DNA of 29,109 bases from Pezizomycotina sp. ARF18 (GCA_002224055.1 AZLU01000347.1:1-29109), one strand, 5' to 3'; positions 10,069-22,502 are shown, numbered from the stretch's first letter. Made by a program: numbers and translations. The notes: a model not told the origin generated them from the letters alone.

Positions 10069-10109
10069 ACGCGTCCGGTCTCCCACAGGGATGACGCCAG
10101 AGTCACGTG
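10069..10109. promoter_or_regulatory. ACGCGT (MCB-like) and CACGTG (E-box) sites
   Basis: The palindromes ACGCGT (10069-10074) and CACGTG (10104-10109) lie about 600 bases upstream of the FEN1 start. ACGCGT is the MluI cell-cycle box recognised by MBF in yeasts, which drives S-phase replication genes including yeast RAD27. CACGTG is a bHLH core. Both are short sequences that occur by chance, and the assignment rests on context. Confidence 0.3.
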
Positions 10110-10227
10110 CCTTTGCTTTTTTCACAAATCCAGAGTCTTATATAATATAAAGTATATTCGCTAAATAAACGGTCAGTCGTTGATCGAAATCCTTCCTTAA
10201 TTGAATTCTTTTTTCCAACGCGGATTG

Positions 10228-10306
10228 CTCTCTCTCTCTCTTTCTCTCTTTCCTCTTTTCTTTTCTTTCTTTTTCTTTTCCTTTCCCTTTCTTTTCTTTT
10301 TCTTTT
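10228..10306 (+). repeat. Pure pyrimidine (CT-rich) tract, 79 bases
   Basis: Every base on the plus strand is C or T, starting with (CT)n and continuing as TTTTC-type repeats. CT-rich blocks are common near transcription starts of fungal genes. It could also be simple low-complexity drift. Confidence 0.7.
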
Positions 10307-10488
10307 AAGTACCTCCCTTGAGGACCCTCTCCTACCGTGGAAAGAGCAGGTGTGTGTGATCCGAAGAGTTGAGTTGGATCATGGATGGGGGGAGACTCCG
10401 TTTCGCCCCAAGGCTTATAAGGTCAATCGAGGAAATATATTGGGTTTTCACAAAGGAACGAAAAAAAAAAAAGAAAAGAAAGGAGAAT

Positions 10489-10560
10489 AAAAAAAAAAAA
10501 AAAAAAGGAAAGCGAAGAACGGGCTGAATGAAATAGGAATTTTTTTTTTTTTTTTTTTTT
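10489..10560. repeat. A18 and T21 homopolymers in inverted arrangement
   Basis: An A run (10489-10506) and a T run (10540-10560) are separated by 33 bases. They could pair as a hairpin in single strand or act together as a nucleosome-poor region. Lengths are approximate. Confidence 0.6.
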
Positions 10561-10757
10561 GTTAAAAAAAAAGAGGATCCTTTTTATATACTTAAGCATG
10601 CTTGCTGGTGCCCTATTTCTTTTTAATATTTTTCCCCGTTGGCTTTAAGAAAATATATATACCTTACCGTTGTGCAGATAACATGTTAAGTCATTAAGTA
10701 AACTACTAAATATTACTACGGCAAAAGTATTTTTTTGAAATAATATTATTGATAGAG

Positions 10758-10767
10758 TACTTAAGTA
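10758..10767. repeat. TACTTAAGTA palindrome, copy 2
   Basis: An exact ten-base palindrome in the FEN1/PLC1 spacer, followed about 30 bases later by TACCTAGGTA, a related palindrome. Confidence 0.7.
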
Positions 10768-11200
10768 TATAAAATAAATACTTCTAAATACCTAGGTAGA
10801 TGATGTAGATATATTTAGTGTTCTCAATACCTTTTTTTTCCCCAATCATATGTATGCGCATGCTCCTGAGAGGATTATTTACCTAGAGACGCAGCCATCT
10901 CTCAGCCTCGTCCATATTCTCACCGTGCATATATCGAGCCTCGTACCTTCTTACTTTTTTATTTCTTGTGTGACTCTAACGCTGAAGAGTCGTGGTCGTA
11001 AGACGAAGCTCCAATTTCGGTAGCACAGCCCCCACAAACTGAAGGAATAAAATAAATAAAATAAACAAAAATACTTACTTCTTAAGTAGTATAAAATGTA
11101 AAAAGAAAATGTAAAATAAAATACTAAGAAAAAAAAAACCCCCAAGATAAGGACTTGGTAGTTTCTTAACTACTTAGAACCTGGGTAATGAGCCTAGGAG

Positions 11201-11216
11201 TATATATATATATATA
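11201..11216. repeat. (TA)8 dinucleotide microsatellite
   Basis: Eight TA units lie in the FEN1/PLC1 spacer. No function is inferred. Confidence 0.8.
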
Positions 11217-11643
11217 CCTCTGTTCACTTTCATCTTAACTATAAATAATAAACACCTGGACATATATACTTGAGTACTTACCTAAGTAAATCTAATCAAT
11301 ACTCTCTTACCTGTTTCCCGTTTATTTTACCTCTACTCCACTTTTCCTACTCCACGTAGAGGTTTGTGGTTCCTTCGCAGCTTGGACGATTTTGAGCTCA
11401 ACTCATTCATAAGTGCGTGTAGTACGTGTTTTTTTTTTTTTTTTTTTCTTTTTTTTCTTTCTTCTTAGCTTAGTGTCTTGTGCTTTTTCCCTCCTCTCTT
11501 AGCCTCTTTTACGGTTTCTTTATCGAATTTCTTAGACTGCCCAATCCTATCTTTAAAGATCCTTTTTATTACATTTTCGATTAATACCAGCTACTTTTCG
11601 AATTTACAATTACGTATATTCAGTATTTTATCCATTATTATTA

Positions 11644-11645
<2 letters not shown>

Positions 11646-11677
<32 letters not shown>
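11646..11677 (+). repeat. (ATT)n trinucleotide microsatellite
   Basis: Roughly ten ATT units lie 89 bases upstream of the PLC1 start codon, probably in its 5' leader. They produce a leucine run in an overlapping open frame that is not believed to be translated. Confidence 0.8.
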
Positions 11678-11678
<1 letters not shown>

Positions 11679-11765
11679 GTACTATTGTTCTATTTTATAC
11701 TTGTTTATTTATTGAATTGTTCAATATTATTACTTCCCCCCCTTTATTCTATAATCTGGAAAACC

Positions 11766-14700
11766 ATGAGCGCGGACGCGTCGTCAGCTCCAAGTTCAAC
11801 CTTCTCTGGTGGGATTGTCCTCAATACACACCAAAGGGCATCACCTTTACCCTCGCCTCTTGGATCTCCCCGCAATCCCGTTCCCCGCTCGCCTTCGATA
11901 CCTTCGGTCTCCATGGGGCTCCCACCCTCCTAAACCTCAATCCCGCTTCCCAATCTTCTACTTCCGCCGTCGCTAACTTACCGGAGACACTGAAGTCAAA
12001 GTCACTCCTCCCGCAGCAGGCGAGCTCAGCCCGACTTCAGCTGCGGTTCCAGTTCGTCCGCAGATTAAGCGAGAGAAATCTGGAGGCCCTCACCCTCATC
12101 CTTCTAACACTATCGCTGTATGGCACCGCTGCGACGGCGGAGCGGCGGCGACTTGGCCCAATAACGCTCCGAAGGTGCTCGTGGGCGGAATAACTCGTTT
12201 TCGGCGCTCACTAGCTTGACGTTACCTTCCGGCGCCTCAAACCCCATGAGTGAAGCCCTCGCGCCTGCTGTAGCTCAACGCCCGGGAATTATTCGGAGAC
12301 TCTCCAGGGGTGCCGCAAACAAGCTGTCCCGACGGAGGACAAGCTCCACGCATGATAGAGAAGAGACTGACGGTCCCGGTCATCCGCAGGCATCGGAGCA
12401 ATAGTGGGACTTTCGTTGACGGCGCTTCGGACGAGGACGAGAGTGAACATGAGTCAGGCAAGCAGGGCCAAGGGGGCTGCAATTCTGCGGACTGCAATCT
12501 AAAGCGCCGGATGGATCGTGTTGCGATCCTCCGGATCCACATGGCGCTCCTATTGCACCTGTTGTGCCCATGATTCTTCAAACCGGTACGCCGCTGACGA
12601 GGATAACTCGAAGGAAGACGGCCTGAGATACTTCGTGCTCGATAAAGCCCTTGCAAAGGTTTCATGGGATCCCTTAAAGCCATCCGCCCGTTTCTACGTG
12701 GATGATGTTAAAGAGATTCGCCGAGGAGAAGATGCCCGCAATTATAGAGAAGAATTTAAGATCTCGTCTGATTTCGAAGACCGTTGGATTACTATCATAT
12801 ACTCTGATCACGCAGATAAGGGCAAATTGAATGCTCTCCACCTGATCGCGCCGTCTAGGGAGCTTTTTTTGCTGTGGACAAATACGCTCGAAAGCCTGCT
12901 AGAGTACCGTACGGCCATGATGTCTAGTCTTGCACTGCAAGCAGATAAAGCCGTAGGAGCTCACTGGAAGCGAGAAATGTCAAGCCAACTGACCAATGAC
13001 ATCCACATACAGAAAGAAGAAAAGCTCTCCTTTGAAGAAGTCGAGCGCCTGTGCCGTCGGCTCATGTCAATTGTTCCAAAAAGTACCTTAGGGATCGTTT
13101 CGACCGGGCAGATGCAGATAAGTCGGGTTATCTAGACTTTTCAGAATTTCAGAATTTCGTTAAAATTTTGAAGGAACGCCAGAGATCCACGCGCTATGGA
13201 AGCGCGTTACTGCGGACCCTGAATCTGGAATGACTGAAGATGAATTTATGGATTTCTTGAGGGATGTACAGAAGGTGGACGTGGATAGTATGAAGGATAC
13301 CATAAATAAGATATACTACAAATTTGTACGAAGGTCAAAGGTCAAAGCTGGCGAAAATGCCACAGGGGAAAAGAAGACACCGAGAATGACGATTCTGGGG
13401 TTTACCGATTTTTTACAATCATCGAATTATAACTCCCCTCTACTCCAACATTCAACCTCCGGCGATCTATCTCTTGACAGGCCCTCAATGAATATTTCAT
13501 ATCGAGCTCACACAATACCTATCTCATGGGTAGACAACTAGCCGGGGAATCATCAATTGAGGCCTACGTTAGGGTCTTGCAGCGTGGTTGTCGTTGCGTG
13601 GAAGTGGATTGCTGGGACGGCGCTGACGGGAGACCTGTGGTAAACCACGGGCGTACGCTCACTTCCAAGGTATCATTTTCCGACGTGATCGCCACCATTG
13701 GTAAATATGCTTTTCTAGCATCGCCATATCCAGTAATAATTTCGCTTGAAGTACACTGCAGCTTGGAGCAACAGGTGATCATGGCCGAAATTCTTCGCAA
13801 CGCCTTGGGACCGAAACTGGTAACCGAACCCATCATGACCAATACTCTCACCTTACCAAGCCCGCAAGATCTGAAGAATAGGATACTTGTGAAAGTGAAG
13901 GGTCACGATGATTTTGAGGGCCTCAACACTGATCTGCCTCCAAACTCACCCGGACTTATGACTACTGGCTTTCTTAGCGGTATTGGAGCGTTTGTTCAGG
14001 GTAGCCCTCTGCGAGGGCAAAGGAACCGAAAGATGGACCGACTGCTGGTGCTTCTGTAAGCGCCAGCAGCAGCAACTCGACCGAAGAGAGCGACGACTTC
14101 GACAGCTCAGCTAGTAACTCTAGTGATGCGAAACGGAGGCCAAAAAAAGCAAGTAAAAGATTGCAAAGGAGCTAGGAGAGCTTGGAGTTTATTGCAGAGG
14201 TCAAAAGTTCACGAATTTCGCCCTTCCTGGTACGCAATTTCTCGTTCCTTATTGTTCCTTTTCCTTACCCCCCCAAGGCGGCGGTAATACTTTTTTTTTT
14301 TTGGCATACTACAATCAAGACAAAGATTATTTCAAATTCTGATTTTTATAATCCATATAGAGAGCAAAACATTCAATCATATATTTTCTCTGGGCGAACG
14401 GACATTCATAAACATATGCAAGGACAGTGATAAGAAGGCCAGTTTGGAGAAGCACAACACGAGGTATTTAATGAGGGTATATCCTTCAGGCTGGCGTGTA
14501 ACGTCTCGCAACTTTGATCCGAATACTTTTTGGCGGAGAGGCGTACAAATGGTTGCCTTGAACTGGCAGACTTACGACATCGGGGTCCAAATAAATGAAG
14601 CCATGTTCTCTTCCGTCGATGACCGAACCGGTTATGTCTTGAAGCCACTCGAGCTTCGTAGCACCAAGCATATGCTCGAATCATCTATTGACGACCGTTC

Positions 14701-15440
14701 CGTTAAGAGAGGGAAAAAGCTAGTCAAATTTTCAATTGAATTATATCCGCGCAGCAACTACCCAGAGGCCCGAAGGAGAGACGCGGCGAAGAAAAACCTT
14801 GACCCTTACGTCGAGGTTGAGATTTACAGTGCAGATGACAAAAGCTCGTGGCGTCGCTACTGCGAATGGAGGCATCGATGCAGCGGCTCGGTGGAGTCTC
14901 TGGGCTGGGCGCCCCTCATAGACGTCGAACCAAAATCGTCAAGGAAAATTTTTTCGCACCAGTGTGGAACGAAAAAATGTCTTTTAGTATAGAAACTAGA
15001 TTCGAATCTCTCCTCTTTGTAAGATTTGCTGTCTACAATGATGAGGCTAACAGTGATCGAGCACTAAGAGCGAGCTATGTATGAAATGTTCAGTGCAGCT
15101 CAAGGTAAGCGAATTTCGAATTACCAATCTCTGTTGGCTTTTTTTCCATCATGCGCATACTTCTTTCTTCTCTTGATCGGCTTCTTGTTTAATCGTTTCA
15201 CTGCTGACCTTGAATTCACTTACAGGCTATCATCATCTTCCATTATTCGATATGCGCGGGGAACAATTTTTATTCAGTAGCTTGTTTGTGAGGATCGACC
15301 TTGAGCCTGTCAGCATGTTAGAACACTCTGCAGCCAAAGCCTCGACTGTAGAGACTTTAAAATCCGCTGCCAAACATGTCCTGAAGTCTTCTGCTGAAAA
15401 GCTTCGTGGCTCCTCAGCTGTGGATATACCACGTCGATAA
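11766..15440 (+). CDS. PLC1: Phosphoinositide-specific phospholipase C (delta-like)
   Basis: PLC hydrolyses PtdIns(4,5)P2 to IP3 and diacylglycerol at membranes in Ca2+ signalling. Exons are 11766-14229, 14361-15104 and 15226-15440. The protein begins [16 protein letters not shown], followed by a long Ser/Pro-rich leader, then a PH-like region ([19 protein letters not shown] to TLESLLEYR) and an EF-hand with a complete loop [12 protein letters not shown]. The catalytic X domain has SSSHNTY (first His), [21 protein letters not shown] (second His), [11 protein letters not shown] and ILVKVKG. An acidic serine-rich X-Y linker comes next, then the Y domain ([46 protein letters not shown]) and a C2 domain ([31 protein letters not shown]) ending VDIPRR. 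Frame breaks of one base recur, near 11940-12200, 12380, 12630, 13070, 13190, 13480-13510, 14040, 14150, 14750 and 14850-14900. Catalytic residues all appear intact. Confidence 0.92.
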
Positions 15441-15568
15441 TGACAAAGTAAGAGTAAGAGCAAAACCCCGGGAAAAAAAGGAAGTTTCGCAATAGATGCT
15501 GTATTGATTGTTGCTATTTGGTTCTCTTTCTATGACTTTTTTTACTTTTTATTATTCTATTGACCTTT

Positions 15569-15599
<31 letters not shown>

Positions 15600-16573
15600 T
15601 AAAAAATAAAATGGCAACAAAGGAGTTAGAGGCAGGAATAGCAAGGAAAGGAACACAAAAGCATTTGCATGATAAAGTTACGAGAACAAGAGACGTTATT
15701 ATCGACTAAAGTTCATTATAAATATATATTGCACATATGTCCTTTATATTCTTTAACTCACTTTCAAGTTGTATATCTGGTCCATCCAAATCGAAGGACA
15801 CAGGAATACAACATTCTTGTATATATAAAATCAGGTTTTGCATATGATACTGGCGGGATAGTCTGGGCATAGATTTCTAGCAGTGGAGTTCTTTTTCTAT
15901 AAATATATCGCTTTGTTTCGATGGTTGCTTTTCATCTTACTATTCAAAATTATTTCCACGCAGTAGACGTGTCTCTCTACCTTTTACACTCGCATAGCTA
16001 ATTTTCTGGGCTATCTTTATATAAACATTTTAGCAGCGTCCGATACCAAGTTTTCAACCGCGGGGCGGAGGGCCTGGGGCATGAGACAACATTGGGCTAA
16101 TGTTAGGTTATTTTACTTTAACATGGTGGGACAAAATTTGGACCGTAGCTAATTATTATTCATAACAGTTACCTCTTGAAGATTTCTCCTTCCTTCTTCT
16201 GTATTTTCTTTCTTTCTTTTTCTGTAGCTTTTTTCATAGGTAAAGAATGTTTATATATCTTTGGGAGGGAGTATAGAAGGATGGCCAAAGATAACGTTAA
16301 CTTATATAACCAAGAAGAACCATTAATGCGCAATAGGCCAGACTCGGTATATTGAAGAATTGCTAGCATTGGCAGGATTAGCAAATATTTTAAATAACTA
16401 ATAGAAAGAGCGCTTAGTGGTACAAAACTAAGACCTAATTTACATTGTATTCTTGACATTATTATCCAAGATAGGCTAATTAGTAGTGGTATAAGTAGTC
16501 AAACTTGAAACGAAAAAAAAAAAGAAAAAAAAAATTTACGCTGAGATTTCAATAAAAGGACCCCATGGTCTGC
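15441..16573. other. Convergent 3' spacer PLC1/NUP188
   Basis: These 1.1 kb hold no recognisable gene. A T23 run followed directly by A11 (15566-15599) lies about 125 bases after the PLC1 stop. A 96-codon minus-strand frame at 16169-16459 has two hydrophobic stretches but no family resemblance. Confidence 0.55.
15566..15599. repeat. T23-A11 palindromic homopolymer junction
   Basis: A T run passes straight into an A run, forming a perfect inverted repeat of at least 11 bases with no loop. It lies downstream of PLC1 and may be part of its 3' end. Confidence 0.7.
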
Positions 16574-19500
16574 TCATTTACTCATGTCATCGTCTTCATC
16601 CTCCTCCTCCGCGACCAAGAGGCTCAAAGTTTTCGAGTCCTCCAATATCTTCTCAAACAGCTTGTTGCCTTCTTTGCCACTTTCCCAGAGTAAGTCTTCC
16701 GTAGCATTCGTTGGGACCACTAGACTCGAGAGCCAGGCCTTGTGCGTGGACCACTGCTCACATGCCGAGGCGATCATGCGGCGCTTTGCTGCGAAATCAT
16801 CCAAAATGGAGACTCCCATGCTCTCCAAACAGAGACTATGGCAATAATATCGGTCATTTCGGATATCTGGGGGATCGACACAGTGCTTGGTTTTACGAGC
16901 ATTTGCACGGCGGTCGAAAATTGCCTCACAAACGAGCGAAGAAAAGCTGAGACTTCGGTTGCGATACGTTTCCCCAGGACAAAAGTAGATTCAGAATTAG
17001 AGGAAGGAACCTTTTGCCCAAATGTTATGCAATCGGGGCGTTGTGGTCGGTGAGAGATTGCCGGCCTGTATTTTCGTAGACAGTTCGCCTTCTGTGAGGG
17101 AGATGAAGATATTGCCAGTACGAGTTGCTCCGCAATCACAGGCGAGCAGAGAGTTTGACAAGGAAAATAATGCTTAGTTCTCCATAAACCGGATCACCCT
17201 CCTCACCACCAATTGCGGCGCTATTGTCAGCTTTGGTGCCCACGTGAACAAAGTCGATGCAGCACGCAGGGTACCGTTGTCTTCAAGATGCCGACCAAGC
17301 TACCGTATATGGGCTCTATGGACGGGAAACTGAGCATGGTTTGCATATGCCTATGATCAGGAGCATATCTGCGGGTTCCGAAGACTCTCTAAAATCGTAA
17401 GCTGCGGAGGCGAGATCGCTGAAGCCTTTGGCGATGACAAGCTCAAAGATCTCCGCGAGCCTTTGGAGCGATGAGGCGCTCGGCACCTCCGACTTGGCGA
17501 GCTCGGACGTTGAGCAAATATAAAGGCTTCTTAGAAGTGATCGATAGTAATCATCACCGCCGTTTCTTAACGACCGCCTGAAGTCCTCCTCGGAAAAGCT
17601 GATTACTTGCCACACCAGTTCCAACATGCCCTCGTACGTTGAGGGAGGAAGCGGTGGCGAGTGATCGTTGAGTTTCGAGAGTAAATTAAACGCGAGGCCG
17701 GCACGGTCGGTTGTGACAATGGTGGATATCAGAGGCGGAAGGTTCTCTGATACGTTAGCTTTAAGGCTTGCTTTGATTACTTCCAAGTACTGACGGAATT
17801 GACTGGCCATGTGAATGAATGTGGGATGCCAATTCCGTCGATAAAGTGACCAGGCTCTCAGAAGGGACTAAGAGATAAAACACGGTTAGAAAGGAACAGG
17901 ACAAAGGAAAATTCGCACAGCATAAGCATTCTTGAGATATAGAAAGGTAGTGGGACGCTTTAATTACCACTTGCGAATCGACTAAAGCAATAATTCCAGA
18001 TTGGCTCTTTCAACGTCGTACTTGAAGCCCCATCGCGTCGGGACCGCCCTACTCCAAGAACCATTGCTCCGTTCCGGCTTCGATTTATCCCACCCTTTAT
18101 CCCAACCAAGGACTGTCCCAGCGATTGTGACATCATAAAAATATGGGTCCGTATTCGCGCCTCTGAATCGTACTTTTCTTCAACACTCGAGCTTACAAGA
18201 TGGCCATTTCTTTTTCAAATTGGTCGTCAAAAAACCCGTGAAGGCTTGGTTATAGCTAGAAATTCGTGACTCCCCTTTCTGCGTAGAAATGGAGCTTTGG
18301 GAGCAGTCGATCCAAAAAGTCGTCCTTTTTGCCTCCAGCGACCGAATGTTTTCCTTTGTCCTGGTGTAAATGCATCGCGAGTAACTGGGCGATATAGGCA
18401 GCAGTTGCGAGTCGGTTACACTTTTCTGTGATTACGGGATTTTCATCTGCGGGGAGAAATTCGACATTCAAACATCCACGAATGAGATAATCGCTCCAAG
18501 AAGTGCTTGTGATTTCTAATCTCCGTCGTCACAGAGCCCCAGGAATTTTGTGCGAGAGAAACGGTCTCCAGCATAGCCAGCGTTTATTGACGAAGGGAGA
18601 TGAGAGATATCTGAAGAGCATCCAGAGCAATTGCCAGCATCGATTTACTCCTAGCTTTTTATTGATCCGCCCAGCAACCAGCATAATCGATAGCCCTGTT
18701 GTTTGTTACCTAGAACCGCACTGACAAACCTCCAGATTGCGCACTCCAACTCCTCGTCGCGTATCTTCCCGTCAACTGCGCCAGCTGCGCTACGAACTTC
18801 GTCGCTCCACCCTGTCCGAGATGACGAGCAGTGAAGGAGGTATTCACCCAAGTGTGAGAATTATTGACCATACTCTCGAGAAGTTCTATCACTGGGAGTC
18901 TATAACGAAAAGTCGATCTCGTACATCGCCACGAGTGATGGAGTTCTGGCGTATAATAGGTTTCAAGTTGGCTTGTGGAAATTAAGCAGTGCCCTTACCC
19001 TCGCAATGGTAGTGAAAGCGAGCGTAGCTATCACGCTTGAAACCCACGCCGCCTGAGCGCTAATATACAGAGTTGTCTCTGGTGTAGCGCAGCCATCTGA
19101 CAAGCTGATATGATTGGCTCTAGGGGAAGTTACTGCCTCTTCGTCCGTGAGAAAGAGGTGAACGAGGTACTCTGCGGAGGGCTTCAATACTGCGAACAAA
19201 ACTGTTCCTTGAGTACTCTTCGGTTCGTGTCGAGACCATTAACAGTCGAAGTATCGAATTGAAAGCGGAAAATATGCGTAGGTTCAGAGAGGTTCGCTGG
19301 CCAATGTCGACGTACTTCCACCCTCTGAAACCTCCTACTATGCCTCCCCAGAATCTCGTCCAATTTTCGAATGTCCCATCTGCACAGCTCGACTAACTCC
19401 TGACCGACCCTTCCCGCCCAACCACACTGACGGCGAGCCAATCGTTCCGCCTACACACGCCCTTTATAGCATATGTTACGATCGATTCATAGAGGTTGAC

Positions 19501-22500
19501 ACACTCTAAAAGAAGAACATATTTGCCAGTTACGACTTCTACAGATTCCAAAATTCTAGAAACAGACCCTCCCCCTGCCTTGCCTTTCCAGGAGGTTGAG
19601 CGTCCAATGTAGGGCCAAACCGCCCCGGATAATGGGTAATAGTGTCGTAATCAGTCTCAGAGACGCCAACCGCGAAATCTGTGGATTTTTCTTCCAGGCA
19701 GCTAGATAGCGCAGTCTCATTGAGGTCAAAAAGAAACGCTGACGATATCTCTATTTGGAGCCATGAGATCGCTAGCTTGTTCAAGGACGGTTGCGCGGAA
19801 GCTACACCCGACTCCATCTCCACGTCGCTATCAAGCGCGGTTGTATCCTTGTATGAACCAAAATGCGCTCGAAAATACTGAAATTTCTATAAGAGCTGCT
19901 TTGTCGGCTGCAGCTTCTTCTAGTAGCGCGTTCTCTAACATCCTACCCATGAATTGAATGGCAGAATACTTAAAACCCATCTGACGATGGGAGGGCTGAC
20001 CCCACTGCTCACTACTTTCCCAGAAGACCCTCGGGCAGTATCATTGCGCCTTCGCCATCTTCCATTCTAGGGTTTAAGGCCGTCAAAGGTTGAGTCAAGA
20101 TGATATTTTCAGGGTCAAACAACGTCGACCTCGAATCCTGAAGTGGGCTGGAAGAACTTGCGTGAAAGTGTTCATCCTGCGAGGAACTGGTGGATGGGTT
20201 TTCTGCAGAGCTTGAGGATTTTGTTGGCGTAACTGAACGGATTAGGGAAAGGAACGATAGAACACTCGTAAGGAAATCTAGAGCGAGCGGGTGGATTGTG
20301 CGATATAAAGCCATCTCGTCGTTCCAAAAATCCCTGATGATATCGTCGTCTTCTTCGCTGCTCGTATTTCTCTCACTTCCTAAGCCCTTTGCAAACAATG
20401 GTCCTGGACTTGCATTCGGAGCGCTCTCATCGCAGTCGGAAATCGTCAAGCTCGAGCCGTTTAAAGCTACTTCCCTGAACGACCGAACGGTTTCTAGATT
20501 CAGCGTGCCATACGCAACTACTACGGATTGTACGACTTTTTCGTTGAATTGAATATACTCCAACCCTTCGGAGCATCAATGTCAATACTCTTTGCATTCG
20601 TTCTGCGTCTTCCTCCCGCGTCAGAGACCATCCAGACTCTCCCCCAACTCAGGAAGAGCTGGGATAAAACAAAGAGAAAATCGGATCGCAGAGCTTCCGT
20701 TCGCTAGTGCGATAGCATCGTCACTACCAGTTTCATCTCTGCGCTTGTCCAACTGCAGATCACAGTATCGTAGAAGCGAGGGTCTATCGAACTGTTGCTT
20801 GAGTTTCAGCGAATCCGAAGGATCTGAGCTTTCGAGCCCGTCAAAGCTAATGCAATTCTTGACTTCATCGACATGCTCCTCAAGTTTCTCAAAGTGACAG
20901 CCCAGCTCCATGCGGCGAGGGAGCGATGGATCCGATCTTTCGCAGCAAATTCCAACAATACCGAATTCAGTATTTGCACAGCGATGGAGACTCCAAATAG
21001 AATGGATCTTGCCGGGTGCCTTTAACTCATTAAGAAATCGTTGGTTGGAGAACTGAAGCATGATCCTATCCCAACGATATCAATTAGCAACGGACAATAT
21101 TGACGTTAGCCTATGATCGATTTGACGACGGGCTGGAAGACTCGTCTGGGCTTTAGATATCTTTGCGTATATATAAAGCAAAGAAAGTGATCAAAGTTAG
21201 CAAAAACGTACACATGTATTTCCAAGGAGATAAGAAAAGTATGCTCACAAATCTCTGATCGCTGAGGAAGCTGGTCGATTTCGGTCGTAAACCAAGCAGT
21301 CATACGATGCGGTTTGCTTTCACCGGCTTGTATAGAGCAGGAAGAGCAGTTGCAAGAGTGAAATTGTTCGAGTAAAGTCTTGGCAATATTAGGCAGAGCG
21401 GTTAGATAACGTACTTGAGTAGTAAAAAAATGCTACAACAACGAGAAACGTCGCTGCCATGGAGGAGAAATATGGATTGATGAAGATTTTCGAAAACTCA
21501 CATGCTTCTCCCACTCGTAGAGTATTCTCTCACCGCATCGTGTAAGGAGCTCGCTCATAAATTTGAATGTTCTTTCTGGTAGCCTCAACTCAACGCTAGT
21601 AATCAAACTCTCAACGAAGCTCTGATGAGGGCCACCTGGTGCTGTATTCGCCAACACTAGTTTACGAATAAACTTCTTGCCCGTAGTTGAAAATAGTTTT
21701 CGTGTCCATCGGCAAATTACGGCTCAACGCAGCACGTCCAGCGCAGTAGCAGTCTTGATCGATGATCAATATCGTCTCTCTGAAAGTACCTTCGAATATA
21801 GCGCTGTAGCTTCGATATTTTTTCATCGGATGGATTCTGGGCTTCTGCCTGAGGAGTGTTTGATGTCCACAGGGAATCTTTGAATTGAACTCCAGCGAGC
21901 CAACCCTGAAGGGAGCTCACTCCTTCCATCAACTTCAGAATCTATCGAATAGAGGTGTCCTGACAGTCCAGGATGCACACTCTCAGCGCCTTCAATTTCG
22001 TCGATTTGTAGACGTTCGCTTAATGATTTCGCAGTCCTCCTTGAGGGTTGCGATAGTATCAAGGACTCCGAAGTGATGTTTTAAGCTGCTGTCTTTGTTT
22101 CAAACAGCCGTTTGCTAGACTCGTTCGGAGAAGGAAAAGGAGCGTAACACGAGGAGAGCGCGGCGATCTGACGGTCTGAGAGTAGCCAATTCCGAAGATT
22201 TTTAACCGCTACAGCCGAGCGCGGAGGACTCGTCAGGCGGAAAAAGACGGATTTCCAAGAGCTGCGATTCATTCGTTTAAGTTAAGCACTCGCAAAAGCA
22301 GGAAAGGAAAGGCAAAGTTGACAGTAAAAAGTGGCTGAAATAGAATAATATAAAATAAAATAGACCGGGAGGGTGAGAAAGAGAGACATTGAACTGAGAC
22401 TCACAGCAATAAAGAATTGTCCTTCAGCGCGTCCTCAATTTCAGACTCGAATACTTTGGACGAGACATTATTTGTATTTCTGAGCGGTGCTAGTGATGTC

Positions 22501-22502
22501 AT
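16574..22502 (-). CDS. NUP188: Nucleoporin NUP188 (frame-disrupted)
   Basis: NUP188 is a large alpha-helical scaffold of the inner ring of the nuclear pore, binding NIC96. The first exon (22502-22405) reads MTSLAPLRNTNNVSSKVFES, then a GTGAGT intron (22404-22262) joins to LLSWKSVFFRLTSP. Recognisable blocks follow: PSPNESSKRLFETKTAALK, VLANTAPGGPHQSFVESLIT, RLPERTFKFMSELLTR, IWRFVSAVLGNKQQ, LATAAYIAQLLAMHLHQDKG, LLPKLHFYAERGV, RQYLEVIKASLKANVSENLP, DRAGLAFNLLSKLND and YYRSLLRSLYIC. The tail LLWESGKEGNKLFEKILED ends in an acidic stretch and TGA at 16576-16574. The span of 5.9 kb fits the usual 1,800 to 2,000 residues. Frame changes are frequent, and longer clean stretches are 20563-20012 and 17810-17316. 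Another intron donor is at 21501 (GTGAGT after EWEKH); remaining exon borders are unresolved. NUP192 was considered, but the WRFVSAVLGNKQQ block favours NUP188. Confidence 0.75.

Larger units (their letters stand above)
9466..11765. promoter_or_regulatory. Divergent spacer FEN1/PLC1
   Basis: These 2.3 kb separate the two start codons. No convincing gene was found. The stretch contains an ACGCGT (10069-10074) and a CACGTG (10104-10109), a 79-base pyrimidine tract (10228-10306), an A run (10489-10506) and T runs (10540-10560 and 11429-11447), a (TA)8 (11201-11216), an (ATT)n (11646-11677) and a TACTTAAGTA palindrome (10758-10767). It presumably carries long 5' leaders for both genes. Confidence 0.5.

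Noticed and set aside
9928-10164. Plus-strand 78-codon frame in the FEN1/PLC1 spacer
   Set aside because: It does not begin at a true ATG, shows no recognisable motif and overlaps putative regulatory sites.
11478-11765. Plus-strand frame upstream of the PLC1 ATG with a long leucine run
   Set aside because: It is produced by the (ATT)n microsatellite and T-rich leader, lacks family similarity, and PLC1 similarity begins after ATG 11766.
14995-15015. tRNA-like B-box (GATTCGAATCTC) in the PLC1 region
   Set aside because: It lies inside the C2-domain coding sequence, and no matching A-box or cloverleaf was found. No tRNA was found elsewhere in the window either.
16169-16459. Minus-strand 96-codon frame with two hydrophobic stretches, possibly a small membrane protein
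   Set aside because: No family resemblance, AT-driven composition, and a position inside a convergent 3' spacer. Chance is the simpler explanation, and transcript data would be needed to revive it.
16574-22502. NUP192/NUP205 as the identity of the large minus-strand gene
   Set aside because: Conserved blocks such as WRFVSAVLGNKQQ and the AAYIAQLLAMHL segment fit NUP188 better. A profile search on frame-corrected sequence would settle it.
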